Positions 35,361 through 45,001 of a DNA stretch of 64,000 nt are shown piece by piece. The first letter of the stretch is position 1. Every line of letters begins with the position of its first letter. The translations under genes and the position numbers were made by a program. Origin of the DNA: Pseudomonas fluorescens. Lineage in GTDB: Bacteria; Pseudomonadota; Gammaproteobacteria; Pseudomonadales; Pseudomonadaceae. The DNA is taken from contig NZ_CABVHK010000019.1 in the NCBI RefSeq assembly GCF_902497785.1, positions 89,088 through 153,087 of the forward strand, given 5' to 3'. The notes under the pieces are model-generated. The model was not told the DNA's origin and did not search any database. It saw only the letters and a list, made by a program, of their open reading frames with translations.

Positions 35361-36749
35361 ATGACTCCCAATAAAAACAATCCGGCATTCAAGCTCAAGG
35401 CACTCTGCTTCGCGCTGCTCGGCACCCTGGCCATCGGCAGCCAGTGGGCAGTGGGCGCCACGGCTGATGAAGCCGCCAAACTGTCGACAAGCCTGACCCC
35501 TATGGGGGCTGAACGCGCCGGCAATGCCGACGGCACCATCCCGGCCTGGGACGGCGGTTACACCAAGGTCGATCCTTCGTTCAAACCTGGCGGAAAGCGC
35601 ACCGATCCGTTTGCCGCGGACAAGCCAGTGTTCAGCATCACCTCGAAAAACCTCGCGCAATACGCCGGCAAACTCACCGACGGCACCCGGGAAATGTTCA
35701 AGCGTTTTCCGGATACCTACCGCATCGATGTCTACCCGACTCGCCGCTCGGCCGCAGCGCCGCAGTGGGTGTATGACAACACGCTGAAAAACGCCACCCG
35801 CGCCAAACTCGTGGACAGCAGCGCCGGCCCGGTGCCCGAAGGCGCGTATGGCGGGATCCCGTTTCCAGTTCCCCACAACGGCGCCGAAGCCATGTGGAAT
35901 CACATCCTGAACTGGCGGGGCACGTCCCTGGCGATGCATTTTCGTCACTACTTGATGACGGCCGATGGCAAGCAGGTGATGACCACCGACGGCCAGGCGA
36001 TCCAGGAGATGCCGTATTACTACCAGGACGGTTCACCGGAAACCTTTGCCGGAGACTATTGGCTGTTCCGACTGCTCAACGTCGGCCCGCCGTTGCGCGC
36101 TGGCGAGCAGATCATGGGCCGCACCAACATCAATGGCGACAAGTCCCAGGCCCACGTTTACCTGACCGGCCAACGACGGGTGCGCAAGCTGCCTAACGCC
36201 TGTTGCGATACGCCGACGCCAGCGACTGCCGGAGTGATGTCGTTCGATGAACTGAGCGTGTTTCAGGGCCGCATCGACCGCTTCGACTGGAAGCTGATCG
36301 GCAAGCAGGAGATGTACATCCCCTACAACACCAACAAAGTGCAAACCACCGGAAAACCCGAAGACCTGTTTCTCGCCCACCACATGAACCCCGACTACGT
36401 GCGCTGGGAATTGCACCGGGTGTGGGTGGTCGAGGCCGATCTGGCACCGGGTAAGCGTCACCAATTGCCCAAGGGTCGTTACTACCTCGACGAAGACACC
36501 TGGCAAGCGATGTTGGGCGACCGCTGGGATGCCAACGGCCAACTGGCCAAGACCTTGTGGTCGTTGCCGGCCGTGCTCCCGGACCTGCCGGCACAAGCGC
36601 AATTGTCCTCAGGCTTTTACGACCTGACCTCCGGCGCCTGGTTTATCCAGAACGTCTACACCGGACTGCCTGAGCAGTACGGCGTGGTGGATCGCTACAA
36701 GGCTTCCGAGTTTTCGCCAGCGGCGATGGCGGGTGCCGGGGTTCGCTGA
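35361..36749 (+). CDS. DUF1329 periplasmic/outer-membrane protein
   Basis: A 462-residue protein starting at ATG 35361 (AAGAGGA upstream), with a signal peptide (ALCFALLGTLAIGSQWAVGA). The sequence (TPMGAERAGNADGTIPAWDGG; RVWVVEADLAPGKRHQLPKGRYYLDEDTW) is that of the DUF1329 family, which is distantly LolA/LolB-like and is found with DUF1302 and MMPL/RND proteins. A role in moving a lipophilic molecule through the periplasm is plausible. There are 12 bases between it and the DUF1302 gene. A strong hairpin follows its stop codon. Confidence 0.88.
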   Translation: MTPNKNNPAFKLKALCFALLGTLAIGSQWAVGATADEAAKLSTSLTPMGAERAGNADGTIPAWDGGYTKVDPSFKPGGKRTDPFAADKPVFSITSKNLAQYAGKLTDGTREMFKRFPDTYRIDVYPTRRSAAAPQWVYDNTLKNATRAKLVDSSAGPVPEGAYGGIPFPVPHNGAEAMWNHILNWRGTSLAMHFRHYLMTADGKQVMTTDGQAIQEMPYYYQDGSPETFAGDYWLFRLLNVGPPLRAGEQIMGRTNINGDKSQAHVYLTGQRRVRKLPNACCDTPTPATAGVMSFDELSVFQGRIDRFDWKLIGKQEMYIPYNTNKVQTTGKPEDLFLAHHMNPDYVRWELHRVWVVEADLAPGKRHQLPKGRYYLDEDTWQAMLGDRWDANGQLAKTLWSLPAVLPDLPAQAQLSSGFYDLTSGAWFIQNVYTGLPEQYGVVDRYKASEFSPAAMAGAGVR

Positions 36750-36755
36750 GTCGGG

Positions 36756-36785
36756 CCGGATCACGGTGTGTTGAGCGTGATCCGG
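36756..36785 (+). terminator. Hairpin inside the operon, between the DUF1329 and YCF48-like genes
   Basis: CCGGATCACG (36756-36765) and CGTGATCCGG (36776-36785) form a perfect 10-bp stem with a 10-base loop, followed by TTTC. It could lower read-through into the export genes or stabilise the upstream mRNA. Confidence 0.65.
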
Positions 36786-36810
36786 TTTCACAGGTTTTTC
36801 GAGGTCGCAA

Positions 36811-37905
36811 ATGAACAGAATCTGTCGGCTGATAGGCCTTGCGGCACTGCCATGGATGGGGTGTTTGAGTCTGGCGCAGGCCGCTGCGGTGGGCGACACG
36901 CTGAGCACCCCGGCCGTGCGCGCGCCGCAAGCGCAACACGCGGTGTTGCTGGACCTGGCTCGGGCGGGGGCGCGATTGGTGGCGGTAGGTGAGCGCGGCA
37001 TTGTGCTGCTCTCCGACGACAACGGCACAAACTGGCGTCAAGCCGAGGTGCCGGTATCGGTCAGCCTGACCGCAGTGCAGTTCGTCGATGCCAATAACGG
37101 TTGGGCGGTCGGGCATGCGGGTGTCGTGCTGGTGACGCATGACGGCGGTGAACACTGGGCCCTTCAACTGGATGGTCGCCGTGCTGCGCAACTCGAATTG
37201 CAAGCTGCCCGGGAACAGCAGCCTGCCGCGAGCGATAAGGACGCAGCGGCGGCGCGCGTGCAGACGGCTGAACGGATGGTCAGTGACGGTCCGGACAAGC
37301 CCTTCCTTGCACTCACGTTTGTCGATGATCGACACGGTCTGATCGTCGGCGCCTATGGCCTGGCCTTTGCGACCGACGATGGCGGTCGGAGCTGGCAGTC
37401 AGTGATGGGTCAGATCGACAATCCAATGGGTGCGCACCTTTACGCCATCGCGCGGCAGGGCGAGCACTGGTTTGTGGCCGGCGAGCAGGGATTCCTGGCT
37501 CGATCAGACGATGGCGGGCAATCATTCGCGGCGCTCGACAGTCCTTACCCCGGCAGTTTTTTCACCCTGCAAATGCGTGAAGATGGCACGTTGCTGGCGG
37601 CGGGTTTGAAGGGCAATGCGTTTGTCTCCACCGACCTGGGCAACAGCTTTCAGCCGGTACCCGTGCCGATGCCGATTTCCTTCAGCGATGCGATCCGCAC
37701 CGATGACGGCCAGTTGCTGCTGGTGAACCAGGGCGGCGCGCTGTTTCGAACCGATCGTCAGTCCGGGGCGCGGCTCGAACCCTATGGCAAACCACTGGGC
37801 AAGCCCGTCGCCAGTGTGATTCAGGCGGTGGACGGCAGTCTGGTGCTGGCGGGTTTCACCGGTTTGACGCGCGTCTCGCCGCCAACCGCTATTGCTTCGG
37901 AGTGA
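36811..37905 (+). CDS. YCF48-like beta-propeller protein, partner of the RND transporter
   Basis: A 364-residue protein with a signal peptide (LIGLAALPWMGCLSLAQAAA) and GAGGT before the start. The body consists of repeated BNR/YCF48-type blades: ERGIVLLSDDNGTNWRQ, HAGVVLVTHDGGEHWALQ, AYGLAFATDDGGRSWQS, EQGFLARSDDGGQSF. Such beta-propellers are regularly encoded directly before MMPL/RND transporters and DUF1302/1329 genes; here the RND gene starts four bases after its stop. It probably acts in the periplasm as an accessory of that transporter. There is an Ala/Glu-rich insert around residues 126-150. Confidence 0.85.
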   Translation: MNRICRLIGLAALPWMGCLSLAQAAAVGDTLSTPAVRAPQAQHAVLLDLARAGARLVAVGERGIVLLSDDNGTNWRQAEVPVSVSLTAVQFVDANNGWAVGHAGVVLVTHDGGEHWALQLDGRRAAQLELQAAREQQPAASDKDAAAARVQTAERMVSDGPDKPFLALTFVDDRHGLIVGAYGLAFATDDGGRSWQSVMGQIDNPMGAHLYAIARQGEHWFVAGEQGFLARSDDGGQSFAALDSPYPGSFFTLQMREDGTLLAAGLKGNAFVSTDLGNSFQPVPVPMPISFSDAIRTDDGQLLLVNQGGALFRTDRQSGARLEPYGKPLGKPVASVIQAVDGSLVLAGFTGLTRVSPPTAIASE

Positions 37906-37909
37906 GGTT

Positions 37910-40369
37910 ATGAAGTCATTCGACAACGCCACGGCCAGCCTGGCGAATTTCGATCCACGCTCGGGCTCGGTGGTGGAGCGTACCCTGTTCAACCATCGGC
38001 TGTGGGTACTGCTGGTGTGCGTCTTGACCACTTTGGTGCTGGGGTATCAAGCGACGCGCATCGAGTTGAACGCCAGTTTCGAAAAGATGATCCCGACGCA
38101 GCAACCGTACATTGCCAATTATCTTCAACATCAGCAGCAGCTCAGCGGTTTGGGCAATGCCCTGCGCATTGTCGTGGCGAACCGGCAGGGCGATATCTAC
38201 GATGCCGAGTATCTGAAAACCCTGCAGGCTATCAGCGACAAGCTTTACCTGCTGCCGGGTGTCGACCGCGCGTACATGAAGTCGTTGTGGACGCCGGCCA
38301 CTCGTTGGGTTGCGGTCACCGAAGACGGCCTCGACGGTGGGCCGGTGATTCCCGATGACTACAGCGGCACCCAGGCCAACCTCGAAGCGTTGCGGCGCAA
38401 TGTGCAGCGCTCCAACGAACTCGGGCAGTTGGTGGCGCTGGATCAGACGTCCAGCATCATTTACGTGCCCTTGCTGGCCAATACCACCGATGGACAAGCG
38501 CTGAATTACTCGACCCTGTCCGATCAACTGGAATCGCTGCGCAGCACCTATCAAAGCGACAGGGTCGACATTCACATCACCGGTTTCGCGAAAAAAGTCG
38601 GCGATCTGATTGCCGGTTTGAAACAGATTCTGCTGTTCTTCGCCGTGGCGATCCTGATCACCACGGCGGTGCTGTTCTGGTATACCCGCTGCCTGCGCAG
38701 CACCCTGCTGGTGGTGTTTTGTTCGCTGGTGGCGGTGGTGTGGCAGCTCGGTTTGTTGCCGTTGCTGAACTACCAGCTGGACCCGTATTCGGTGCTGGTG
38801 CCGTTCTTGGTGTTTGCCATCGGCATGAGCCACGGCGCGCAGAAAATGAACGGGATCATGCAGGACATCGGCCGCGGCATGCACCGGGAAGTCGCCGCGC
38901 GGTTCACCTTTCGACGCCTGTTCCTGGCCGGGCTGACGGCACTGCTGTGTGATGCCGTGGGTTTTGCGGTGCTGATGCTGATCGAGATTCAGGTGATCCA
39001 GGACCTCGCCGTGATCGCGAGTATCGGCGTGGCGGTGCTGATCTTTACCAACCTGATTCTGTTGCCGGTGCTGCTGTCCTATGTCGGGGTCACACCGCGG
39101 GCGGCGCAACTTAGCCTGAAGAGCGAACAAACCGAGCAGGCCGGGCAGCGCCGCCATGCCTTCTGGCGTTTTCTCGATCTGTTCACCCGGCGCCGCTGGG
39201 CCAGCTTGTGCATCGCCATCAGCCTGGCGCTGGCGGCACTCGGTTTTCTGGTCAGCCTGCAACTCAAAATCGGCGACCTCGACGCCGGTGCGCCGGAGCT
39301 GCGGGCGGATTCGCGCTACAACCAGGACGACGCCTTTCTCACCCGGCATTACGGGGCCAGTAGCGACCTGTTCGCCGTGATGGTGAAAACCCCCGGCGGC
39401 CAGTGTGCGCGCTACGACATCCTCGCCAAGGTCGATGCCCTGGACTGGCAACTGCGCGCGTTGCCGGGAGTGGATTCGACCAACTCGCTGGCACTGCTCA
39501 ACCGCCGCATGCTGGTAGGTCTGAGCGAAGGCAGCCCGAAGTGGTACGAACTGCAAAATAACCAGGCGATGCTCAACATGATCACCGCCAGTGCGCCCCG
39601 CGGTTTGTATAACGAAGACTGCAGCCTGCTTACCTTGTACGCGTACCTCACTGATCACAAAGCCGAAACGCTGACTCGCCTGGTCGAACATGTGGAGACG
39701 TTTGCCGCCGCCAACAACACCGACGAGGTGCAGTTCTTGCTCGCGGCGGGTAACGCCGGTATCGAGGCCGCCACCAACATCGTGGTCAAACAGGCCAACC
39801 GCGAGATGCTGTTCTGGGTGTACGGCGCGGTGATCGTGTTGTGCCTGATTACCTTCCGGTCCTGGCGCGCAACGTTGTGCGCGGTGATTCCGCTGATGGT
39901 CACCTCGATTCTGTGTGAAGCGCTGATGGTCTGGCTGAACATCGGCGTGAAGGTCGCGACGCTGCCGGTCATCGCGTTGGGTGTCGGCATCGGCGTCGAC
40001 TATGCGTTGTACGTGATGAGCATTCTGCTGGGCCATCTTCGTCAGGGCGCAAGCCTGTCCGAGGCCTATTACCGGGCGCTGGTGTCCACCGGCAAGGTGG
40101 TGATGCTGACCGGCATCACCCTGGCGATCGGCGTGGCGACGTGGATCTTTTCACCGATCAAGTTCCAGGCCGACATGGGCGTGCTGCTGGCCTTCATGTT
40201 CGTCTGGAACATGGTCGGCGCCCTGGTGCTGCTGCCGGCGCTGGCGCACTTCCTGTTACCCGCGCGCCGCCCCGTGGCAGACGTTGTCGCGTCGGTAGCG
40301 CCGGTTGTCCCAGCGGCCGTTACTGACGTCCATCACTTGCGCATCAAGGAGAGCTGCCATGGCCGCTGA
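37910..40369 (+). CDS. RND superfamily (MMPL/HAE3-type) transporter
   Basis: An 819-residue inner-membrane protein from ATG 37910 (GAGTGAGG just before). Two repeats are visible, each with one membrane helix, a large periplasmic loop and about five further helices: the first set around residues 30-410, the second around 430-800 (LFWVYGAVIVLCLITFRSW; VIALGVGIGVDYALYVMSIL). The acidic membrane residue of the GxxxDY motif is present in GVGIGVDYALY. This is the type linked to hydrophobic lipids, steroids or hopanoids. It overlaps the MFS gene by 11 bases and works, by context, with the DUF1302/1329 and YCF48-like proteins. Confidence 0.9.
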   Translation: MKSFDNATASLANFDPRSGSVVERTLFNHRLWVLLVCVLTTLVLGYQATRIELNASFEKMIPTQQPYIANYLQHQQQLSGLGNALRIVVANRQGDIYDAEYLKTLQAISDKLYLLPGVDRAYMKSLWTPATRWVAVTEDGLDGGPVIPDDYSGTQANLEALRRNVQRSNELGQLVALDQTSSIIYVPLLANTTDGQALNYSTLSDQLESLRSTYQSDRVDIHITGFAKKVGDLIAGLKQILLFFAVAILITTAVLFWYTRCLRSTLLVVFCSLVAVVWQLGLLPLLNYQLDPYSVLVPFLVFAIGMSHGAQKMNGIMQDIGRGMHREVAARFTFRRLFLAGLTALLCDAVGFAVLMLIEIQVIQDLAVIASIGVAVLIFTNLILLPVLLSYVGVTPRAAQLSLKSEQTEQAGQRRHAFWRFLDLFTRRRWASLCIAISLALAALGFLVSLQLKIGDLDAGAPELRADSRYNQDDAFLTRHYGASSDLFAVMVKTPGGQCARYDILAKVDALDWQLRALPGVDSTNSLALLNRRMLVGLSEGSPKWYELQNNQAMLNMITASAPRGLYNEDCSLLTLYAYLTDHKAETLTRLVEHVETFAAANNTDEVQFLLAAGNAGIEAATNIVVKQANREMLFWVYGAVIVLCLITFRSWRATLCAVIPLMVTSILCEALMVWLNIGVKVATLPVIALGVGIGVDYALYVMSILLGHLRQGASLSEAYYRALVSTGKVVMLTGITLAIGVATWIFSPIKFQADMGVLLAFMFVWNMVGALVLLPALAHFLLPARRPVADVVASVAPVVPAAVTDVHHLRIKESCHGR

Positions 40370-41609
40370 AGCTTTTGTAGAGAACACCGGTCGACAGGCC
40401 GGCCTGGCGCAATCGCTATTGCTGCTGGTGGGCAGCTGTTTACCGGTGCTGGGCGCCGTGTTGCTGGCGCCGGTGTTGCCACGGATGCAGGCGCATTTTG
40501 CCGAGGTGCCGGGCAGCGCGGTGCTGGTGCCGATCGTGCTGACGTTGCCGGCGTTGGTCATCGCGCTGTTGGCGCCGTTCGCCGGATTGATTGCTGACCG
40601 TCTGGGGCGCAAGCCGTTGCTGTTGGCGAGCATGGCGTTGTACGTGCTATGCGGCGTGCTGCCGCTGTGGCTCGACTCGCTGCCCGCCATCGTCGCCAGC
40701 CGTGCCGGTATCGGTTTGGCCGAGGCGGGGATCATGACCTGCTGCACCACATTGATGGGCGACTATTACAGCGGCGCCAGGCGTGAACGTCTGTTCGCCT
40801 TGCAGATGGTCGCGACTTCACTGTCCGCTGCGGTGTTCATCGCGTTGGGCGGGTTTCTCGGGCAGAACGATTGGCGCACGCCGTTTGCGCTGTACGCCGT
40901 GGGTTTGATTTTCTTGCCGCTGATGGCCTGGAAACTCTGGGAACCGCAACCCCGTGCACGCAACGAGCAAGCAGTGCCGACCATTGCCGCCGGCAAATTC
41001 CCATGGCGTGCCCTGACTCCCATGTATGCGCTGGCGCTGCTGGCGGGCCTGAGCCTGTTTATCGTGCCGGTCCAGGCGGGTTATCTGCTCAATCTGCTGC
41101 ACGTCGATGCCCCGCAACAGATCGGCATGACCATGGGCGCCAATCAACTGGGCGTGCTGGTCGGTGCCTTGAGTTTTCGTCTGTTCCGCGGGATGCGCGG
41201 CCAGCACATGCTGCTGATCGCTTACGTGCTGGCAGGCGCCGGCGGGTTGTTGATGGCTGACGCCGTCAGCCATGTGCAGGTGGTGGTCGCGGTGACGATC
41301 AATGGCCTGGGCATCGGACTGATGCTGCCGACGCTGATCACCTGGATCATGGCGCAAGTCGATTTTCAGCAGCGTGGGCGGGCGGCGGGGTGTTTTACCG
41401 CCGCCATCTTCGCTGGCGAATTTATCAGCCCCTTGGCGGTTCTCGGCATGACCAGTGGGGTTTCCACCGCGCTGCCCCATGCATTGGCCATCATCGGTGG
41501 GCTGCAATTACTGGTGGCGCTGTCTTGTCTGGCCGTGCCCCGGATCGGTGGTCTGTCGGCCCATGCGAATGTTGTTGTCGGTGGCACCACCATCGGCGAC
41601 GGAAACTGA
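40359..41609 (+). CDS. MFS transporter, aromatic-acid/drug type
   Basis: A 416-residue protein from ATG 40359, with AAGGAG eight bases upstream, overlapping the end of the RND gene by 11 bases. Twelve membrane segments are expected; the loop GLIADRLGRKPLLL is the classical MFS signature and PVLPRMQAHF lies at the end of segment 1. It is inside a catabolic run, so uptake of the aromatic substrate or of an intermediate is more likely than drug efflux, but this is inference. Confidence 0.88.
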   Translation: MAAEAFVENTGRQAGLAQSLLLLVGSCLPVLGAVLLAPVLPRMQAHFAEVPGSAVLVPIVLTLPALVIALLAPFAGLIADRLGRKPLLLASMALYVLCGVLPLWLDSLPAIVASRAGIGLAEAGIMTCCTTLMGDYYSGARRERLFALQMVATSLSAAVFIALGGFLGQNDWRTPFALYAVGLIFLPLMAWKLWEPQPRARNEQAVPTIAAGKFPWRALTPMYALALLAGLSLFIVPVQAGYLLNLLHVDAPQQIGMTMGANQLGVLVGALSFRLFRGMRGQHMLLIAYVLAGAGGLLMADAVSHVQVVVAVTINGLGIGLMLPTLITWIMAQVDFQQRGRAAGCFTAAIFAGEFISPLAVLGMTSGVSTALPHALAIIGGLQLLVALSCLAVPRIGGLSAHANVVVGGTTIGDGN

Positions 41610-41622
41610 ACGAGGATTGTCC

Positions 41623-42192
41623 ATGCAAGCGCTTCCTGAATTCAAAAGAGTGGTCACTGGCCACAATTTCCAGGGCCAAGCCATCGTGGCCAGCAACGGA
41701 CCAACACCCAATGTTTTTCCGTTACTGGCGGTGCCCGGTACCGTGTTTCATGAACTCTGGAACAGCAGCGCCAGCCCGGCGTTGCTGGATAACGCCAGCG
41801 ATCCAACGAGCAAACCGTTGCAACTCAGCCCCGGCCCTCAGGGCAGTGTGATTCGCGTGGTGGATATCCCGCCGGACAGCGTGCAGAACCAGGTCAGCGC
41901 TGAGCAGGCCGCCGCGGTTTTCGCCGAAATCGGCGAATCCCGGGCCGGCACCGGCCAGGCCAACGCCCGGCACAAACTGATGCACCGCACCGAAACCCTC
42001 GACTACGGCATCGTCACCGAAGGCGAGGTGTGGCTGGTGCTCGATGAGGAAGAAGTGCACCTCAAACGCGGCGACGTGGTGGTGCAACGCGGTACTAACC
42101 ATGCCTGGAGCAATCGCACCGATGCGATGGCACGCATGGTCTTCATTCTTCTCGACGGGCGCTTTGTTGCTGAGCCAGGAGCATTGACATGA
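41623..42192 (+). CDS. Cupin domain protein
   Basis: A 189-residue protein from ATG 41623. The single cupin barrel lies in the C-terminal half: HRTETLDYGIVTEGEVWLVLDEEEVHLKRGDVVVQRGTNHAWSN, with possible metal ligands His, Glu and His in that order. The N-terminal 90 residues form a second, degenerate half. It may be a small dioxygenase or isomerase or a binding protein of the pathway. The FAH-family gene starts inside its stop codon (ATGA overlap), so the two are translationally coupled. Confidence 0.8.
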   Translation: MQALPEFKRVVTGHNFQGQAIVASNGPTPNVFPLLAVPGTVFHELWNSSASPALLDNASDPTSKPLQLSPGPQGSVIRVVDIPPDSVQNQVSAEQAAAVFAEIGESRAGTGQANARHKLMHRTETLDYGIVTEGEVWLVLDEEEVHLKRGDVVVQRGTNHAWSNRTDAMARMVFILLDGRFVAEPGALT

Positions 42193-43172
42193 AACTCGCA
42201 ACCTTGAAAAACGGCAGCCGCGACGGCCGACTGATGGTGGTCTCGCGGGACCATCAATGGGCGCTGGACGCCAGCCCCGTAGCACTGACTTTGCAACAGG
42301 CGATCGAAAACTGGAGCACGGTCGAACCGCGTTTGCAGGCGCTGGCCAGCCGGCTCGACGGCGGCGATGTGGCCGACGCCATAGCCTTCGACCCGGGGCA
42401 GGCCATGGCACCGTTGCCGCGGGCTTTTCAATGGTGCGACGGCTCGGCGTTCCTCAGCCACGGCGCACTGATGCAGAAGGCGTTCAATCTTGATCCCATC
42501 GACGGCGCCGAACATACCCCGTTGATGTACCAGGGCGCCGGTGATGATTTTATCGGCGGGCGCGACGACATTCCCTTGCCAAGCGAAAGTCAGGGGATCG
42601 ATTTCGAAGGCGAGTTCGTGGTGCTGGTGGACGACGTGCCAATGGGTTGCGGGGCCGAACAGGCGTTGCAGCACATCAAACTGATTCTGCAGATCAACGA
42701 TGTCAGCCTGCGCGCCCTGGCGCCTCGGGAAATGCGCACCGGCTTTGGTTTCTTGCAGGCCAAACCTTCATCGAGCTTCGCGCCGCTCGCCATCACTCCG
42801 GATGAACTGGGCGATGCGTGGCGCGACGGCCGCGTGCACTTGCCCTTGCAGGTGCAGTGGAACGGCGAATGGTTTGGCCATCCCCACGGCGGGCAGATGA
42901 ACTTCAACTTCGGCGAGTTGATCGCCCATGCCGCGCTGACACGCAGGCTGCGCGCCGGCACGCTGATCGGCTCCGGCACGGTATCGAATGCCGAGCGCAG
43001 TGCCGGTTCGGCGTGCATCGCTGAGCGTCGCGCCATCGAGATGATCGAGCACGGCGCCGCGCAAACCGCCTTCATGCGCTTCGGTGACCGCGTGCGCATG
43101 GACGTTCTGGGGCACGACGGACAGTCGTTGTTCGGCGCGATTGACCAACGTGTCGTTCAGGCTCAAGGCTGA
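42189..43172 (+). CDS. Fumarylacetoacetate hydrolase family protein
   Basis: A 327-residue enzyme. The FAH core is in the second half, with metal-binding acids in DFEGEFVVLVDDVPMG, and GHPHGGQMNFNFGELIAHAALTRRLRAGTLIGSGTVSN towards the end, the latter close to the true fumarylacetoacetase pattern. Family members cleave C-C bonds of diketo acids or hydrate/decarboxylate keto acids, so it could process the ring-opened compound after the VOC dioxygenase. ATGA overlap with the cupin gene upstream; the epimerase gene follows after 10 bases. Confidence 0.87.
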   Translation: MKLATLKNGSRDGRLMVVSRDHQWALDASPVALTLQQAIENWSTVEPRLQALASRLDGGDVADAIAFDPGQAMAPLPRAFQWCDGSAFLSHGALMQKAFNLDPIDGAEHTPLMYQGAGDDFIGGRDDIPLPSESQGIDFEGEFVVLVDDVPMGCGAEQALQHIKLILQINDVSLRALAPREMRTGFGFLQAKPSSSFAPLAITPDELGDAWRDGRVHLPLQVQWNGEWFGHPHGGQMNFNFGELIAHAALTRRLRAGTLIGSGTVSNAERSAGSACIAERRAIEMIEHGAAQTAFMRFGDRVRMDVLGHDGQSLFGAIDQRVVQAQG

Positions 43173-43182
43173 GGGCGGGTCT

Positions 43183-44184
43183 ATGCGTGTGTTGATTACC
43201 GGCGCCAATGGTTTTGTCGGAAGCGAGTTAGTGCGTTGCCTCTTGGCGCGGGGCAGTTTGCGCGGACGGGTCATCCGTTCGTTGTTGGTGCTGGATACCG
43301 ATTTGCAGGGCGTGCCGGATGACCCGCGGATACGCCGGCATGTCGGCAACATCACCGATGCCGCATTGATGCGCCGCGTGCTCGCCGATGGCATCGACGT
43401 GGTGTTTCATTTGGTGAGCGTTCCCGGCGGGGCGGCGGAAGAACACTACGAGTTGGGTTATCAGGTGAACTTGCTGGCGAGCCTGGAATTGCTTGACCAG
43501 TTGCGCAATAAAACACAGCCGCCAGTGTTGGTGTACGCCAGCAGTGTGGCGGTGTACGGCGGCGAGTTGCCGGCGAAGATGAACGAGCAGGCCGAGTTGC
43601 GCCCGCAGCTGTCGTACGGCACGCACAAAGCGATGATCGAGCGCGTCGTTGTCGACCTTTGCCGGCGTGCCGAAGTCGACGGCCGAGTGCTGCGTCTGCC
43701 GGGCATTGTTGCCCGCCCGCGTGCGCCCAATGGCTTGCGTTCGGCGTTCATGAGCGACGTGTTGCACGCAGTGGCCGAAGGCATTGCCTATCGTTGCCCG
43801 GTTTCGCCAGAGGCCACCGCCTGGTGGATGTCGGTGCGTTGTTGTGTGAACAACCTGATCCACGCTGCAGAAATCGACGGCGCGCTGATGACACAACGGG
43901 TGTGGCAATTGCCAGTGTTGCATTTGTCCATTGCCCAGGTTGTCGACGCGCTGGCGGCGAGCTACGGGCAGGAACGCCGCCAGCTGATTACCTATGCCGC
44001 CGATGCCCGACTCGAAGCGTTGTTCGGGCGCATGCCGCCGCTGAAAACCCCACTTGCACGCGCTGCCGGGTTCAGCCATGACGGCAATGCCGCCGCGCTG
44101 GTCCGCAATTCCCTGAACCCCGCGCCCCCACGGCATTTGCCACTCACCGGAGAGACGATTCATGTCACAGCCAATCAAGTCTAA
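43183..44184 (+). CDS. NAD-dependent epimerase/dehydratase (extended SDR; DenD-like)
   Basis: A 333-residue protein from ATG 43183. The NAD(P)-binding TGANGFVG is at residues 5-12, the SSVAVYG strand and YGTHK catalytic Tyr-xxx-Lys (YGTHK) follow, and the RLPGIVARP strand fits D-erythronate-dehydrogenase-like SDRs. In an aromatic pathway such enzymes often act on an alcohol or keto intermediate. Its last 23 bases overlap the start of the cyclase-family gene, so translation is coupled. Confidence 0.87.
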   Translation: MRVLITGANGFVGSELVRCLLARGSLRGRVIRSLLVLDTDLQGVPDDPRIRRHVGNITDAALMRRVLADGIDVVFHLVSVPGGAAEEHYELGYQVNLLASLELLDQLRNKTQPPVLVYASSVAVYGGELPAKMNEQAELRPQLSYGTHKAMIERVVVDLCRRAEVDGRVLRLPGIVARPRAPNGLRSAFMSDVLHAVAEGIAYRCPVSPEATAWWMSVRCCVNNLIHAAEIDGALMTQRVWQLPVLHLSIAQVVDALAASYGQERRQLITYAADARLEALFGRMPPLKTPLARAAGFSHDGNAAALVRNSLNPAPPRHLPLTGETIHVTANQV

Positions 44185-44956
44185 ACGCCGTCTGGTGGAC
44201 CTGTCGGTGACCCTCGACAACAATCCCTACACCGATCCGCCACCGCTGTTGCCGAAGATCGATTACATGGACCACCAGCAGGGTTGGCCGGAAATGGCCG
44301 CGATGTTCCCGGGGCTGCAACTGGAGCAAATGCCCGGCAACGAATCCTGGGCTGCCGAGCGGTTGCAGATCACCACCCACAGCGGCACCCATATGGACGC
44401 GCCCTGGCATTACGCGTCGACCACCGATGGCGGTCAGCCGGCGTTTGGCATTGATGAGTTGCCGCTGGACTGGTGCCTGCAACCGGGGGTGAAACTGGAC
44501 TTTCGGCACATGGCGGACGGTCATGTGGTCACCGCCGATGAGGTCGAAGCCGAGTTGGCGCGTATCGAGCATGAGTTGCAGCCGCTGGATATCGTGCTGG
44601 TCAACACCCGCGCCGGTGCTTTGTTCGGTCAACCGGGGTACCTGGATGCAGGCGTCGGCATGGGCCGCGAAGCCACGTTGTATCTGCTGGAGCGCGGCGT
44701 GCGCGTGGTGGGCACCGATGCCTGGAGCTGGGACGCCCCGTTCAAGTACACCCGCGAGCGTTTTGCCGCCGACGGCGATGCGTCGATTATCTGGGAAGGG
44801 CACAAAGCCGGGCGCGATATCGGTTACGGGCAAATGGAAAAACTCGCCAACCTTGAAGCACTGCCCCCCAGCGGGTTTGTGGTGTCTTGCTTCCCTTACA
44901 AGATCAGGCACGCGTCGGCGGGGTTTGTCCGGGCGGTGGCGATTTTTGAAGAGTAA
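44162..44956 (+). CDS. Cyclase family (kynurenine formamidase-like) hydrolase
   Basis: A 264-residue protein with the family's metal motif HSGTHMDAPWH (His73, His77, Asp79, His83) and a later DIGYGQMEKL / SCFPYKIRHASAGFVRAVA C-terminus typical of the cyclase superfamily. Members hydrolyse amides such as formylkynurenine, or lactones such as isatin, using a metal. In this operon a lactone or amide formed from the opened ring is the natural guess. The start overlaps the epimerase gene by 23 bases; the sulfatase gene comes 45 bases later. Confidence 0.87.
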   Translation: MSQPIKSKRRLVDLSVTLDNNPYTDPPPLLPKIDYMDHQQGWPEMAAMFPGLQLEQMPGNESWAAERLQITTHSGTHMDAPWHYASTTDGGQPAFGIDELPLDWCLQPGVKLDFRHMADGHVVTADEVEAELARIEHELQPLDIVLVNTRAGALFGQPGYLDAGVGMGREATLYLLERGVRVVGTDAWSWDAPFKYTRERFAADGDASIIWEGHKAGRDIGYGQMEKLANLEALPPSGFVVSCFPYKIRHASAGFVRAVAIFEE

Positions 44957-45001
44957 TCACCGAGATATTGTTCTTCGGTTAATGACAATAAGAGAAAACC
45001 T

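Noticed and set aside
33627..35948. Open frame of 773 codons on the minus strand
   Set aside because: Antisense to the DUF1302 and DUF1329 genes, both with signal peptides and ribosome-binding sites; the frame has no recognisable domain.
37916..40036. Open frame of 706 codons on the minus strand
   Set aside because: Antisense to the RND transporter gene; rich in Gln, His and Arg as expected for a mirror of hydrophobic codons.
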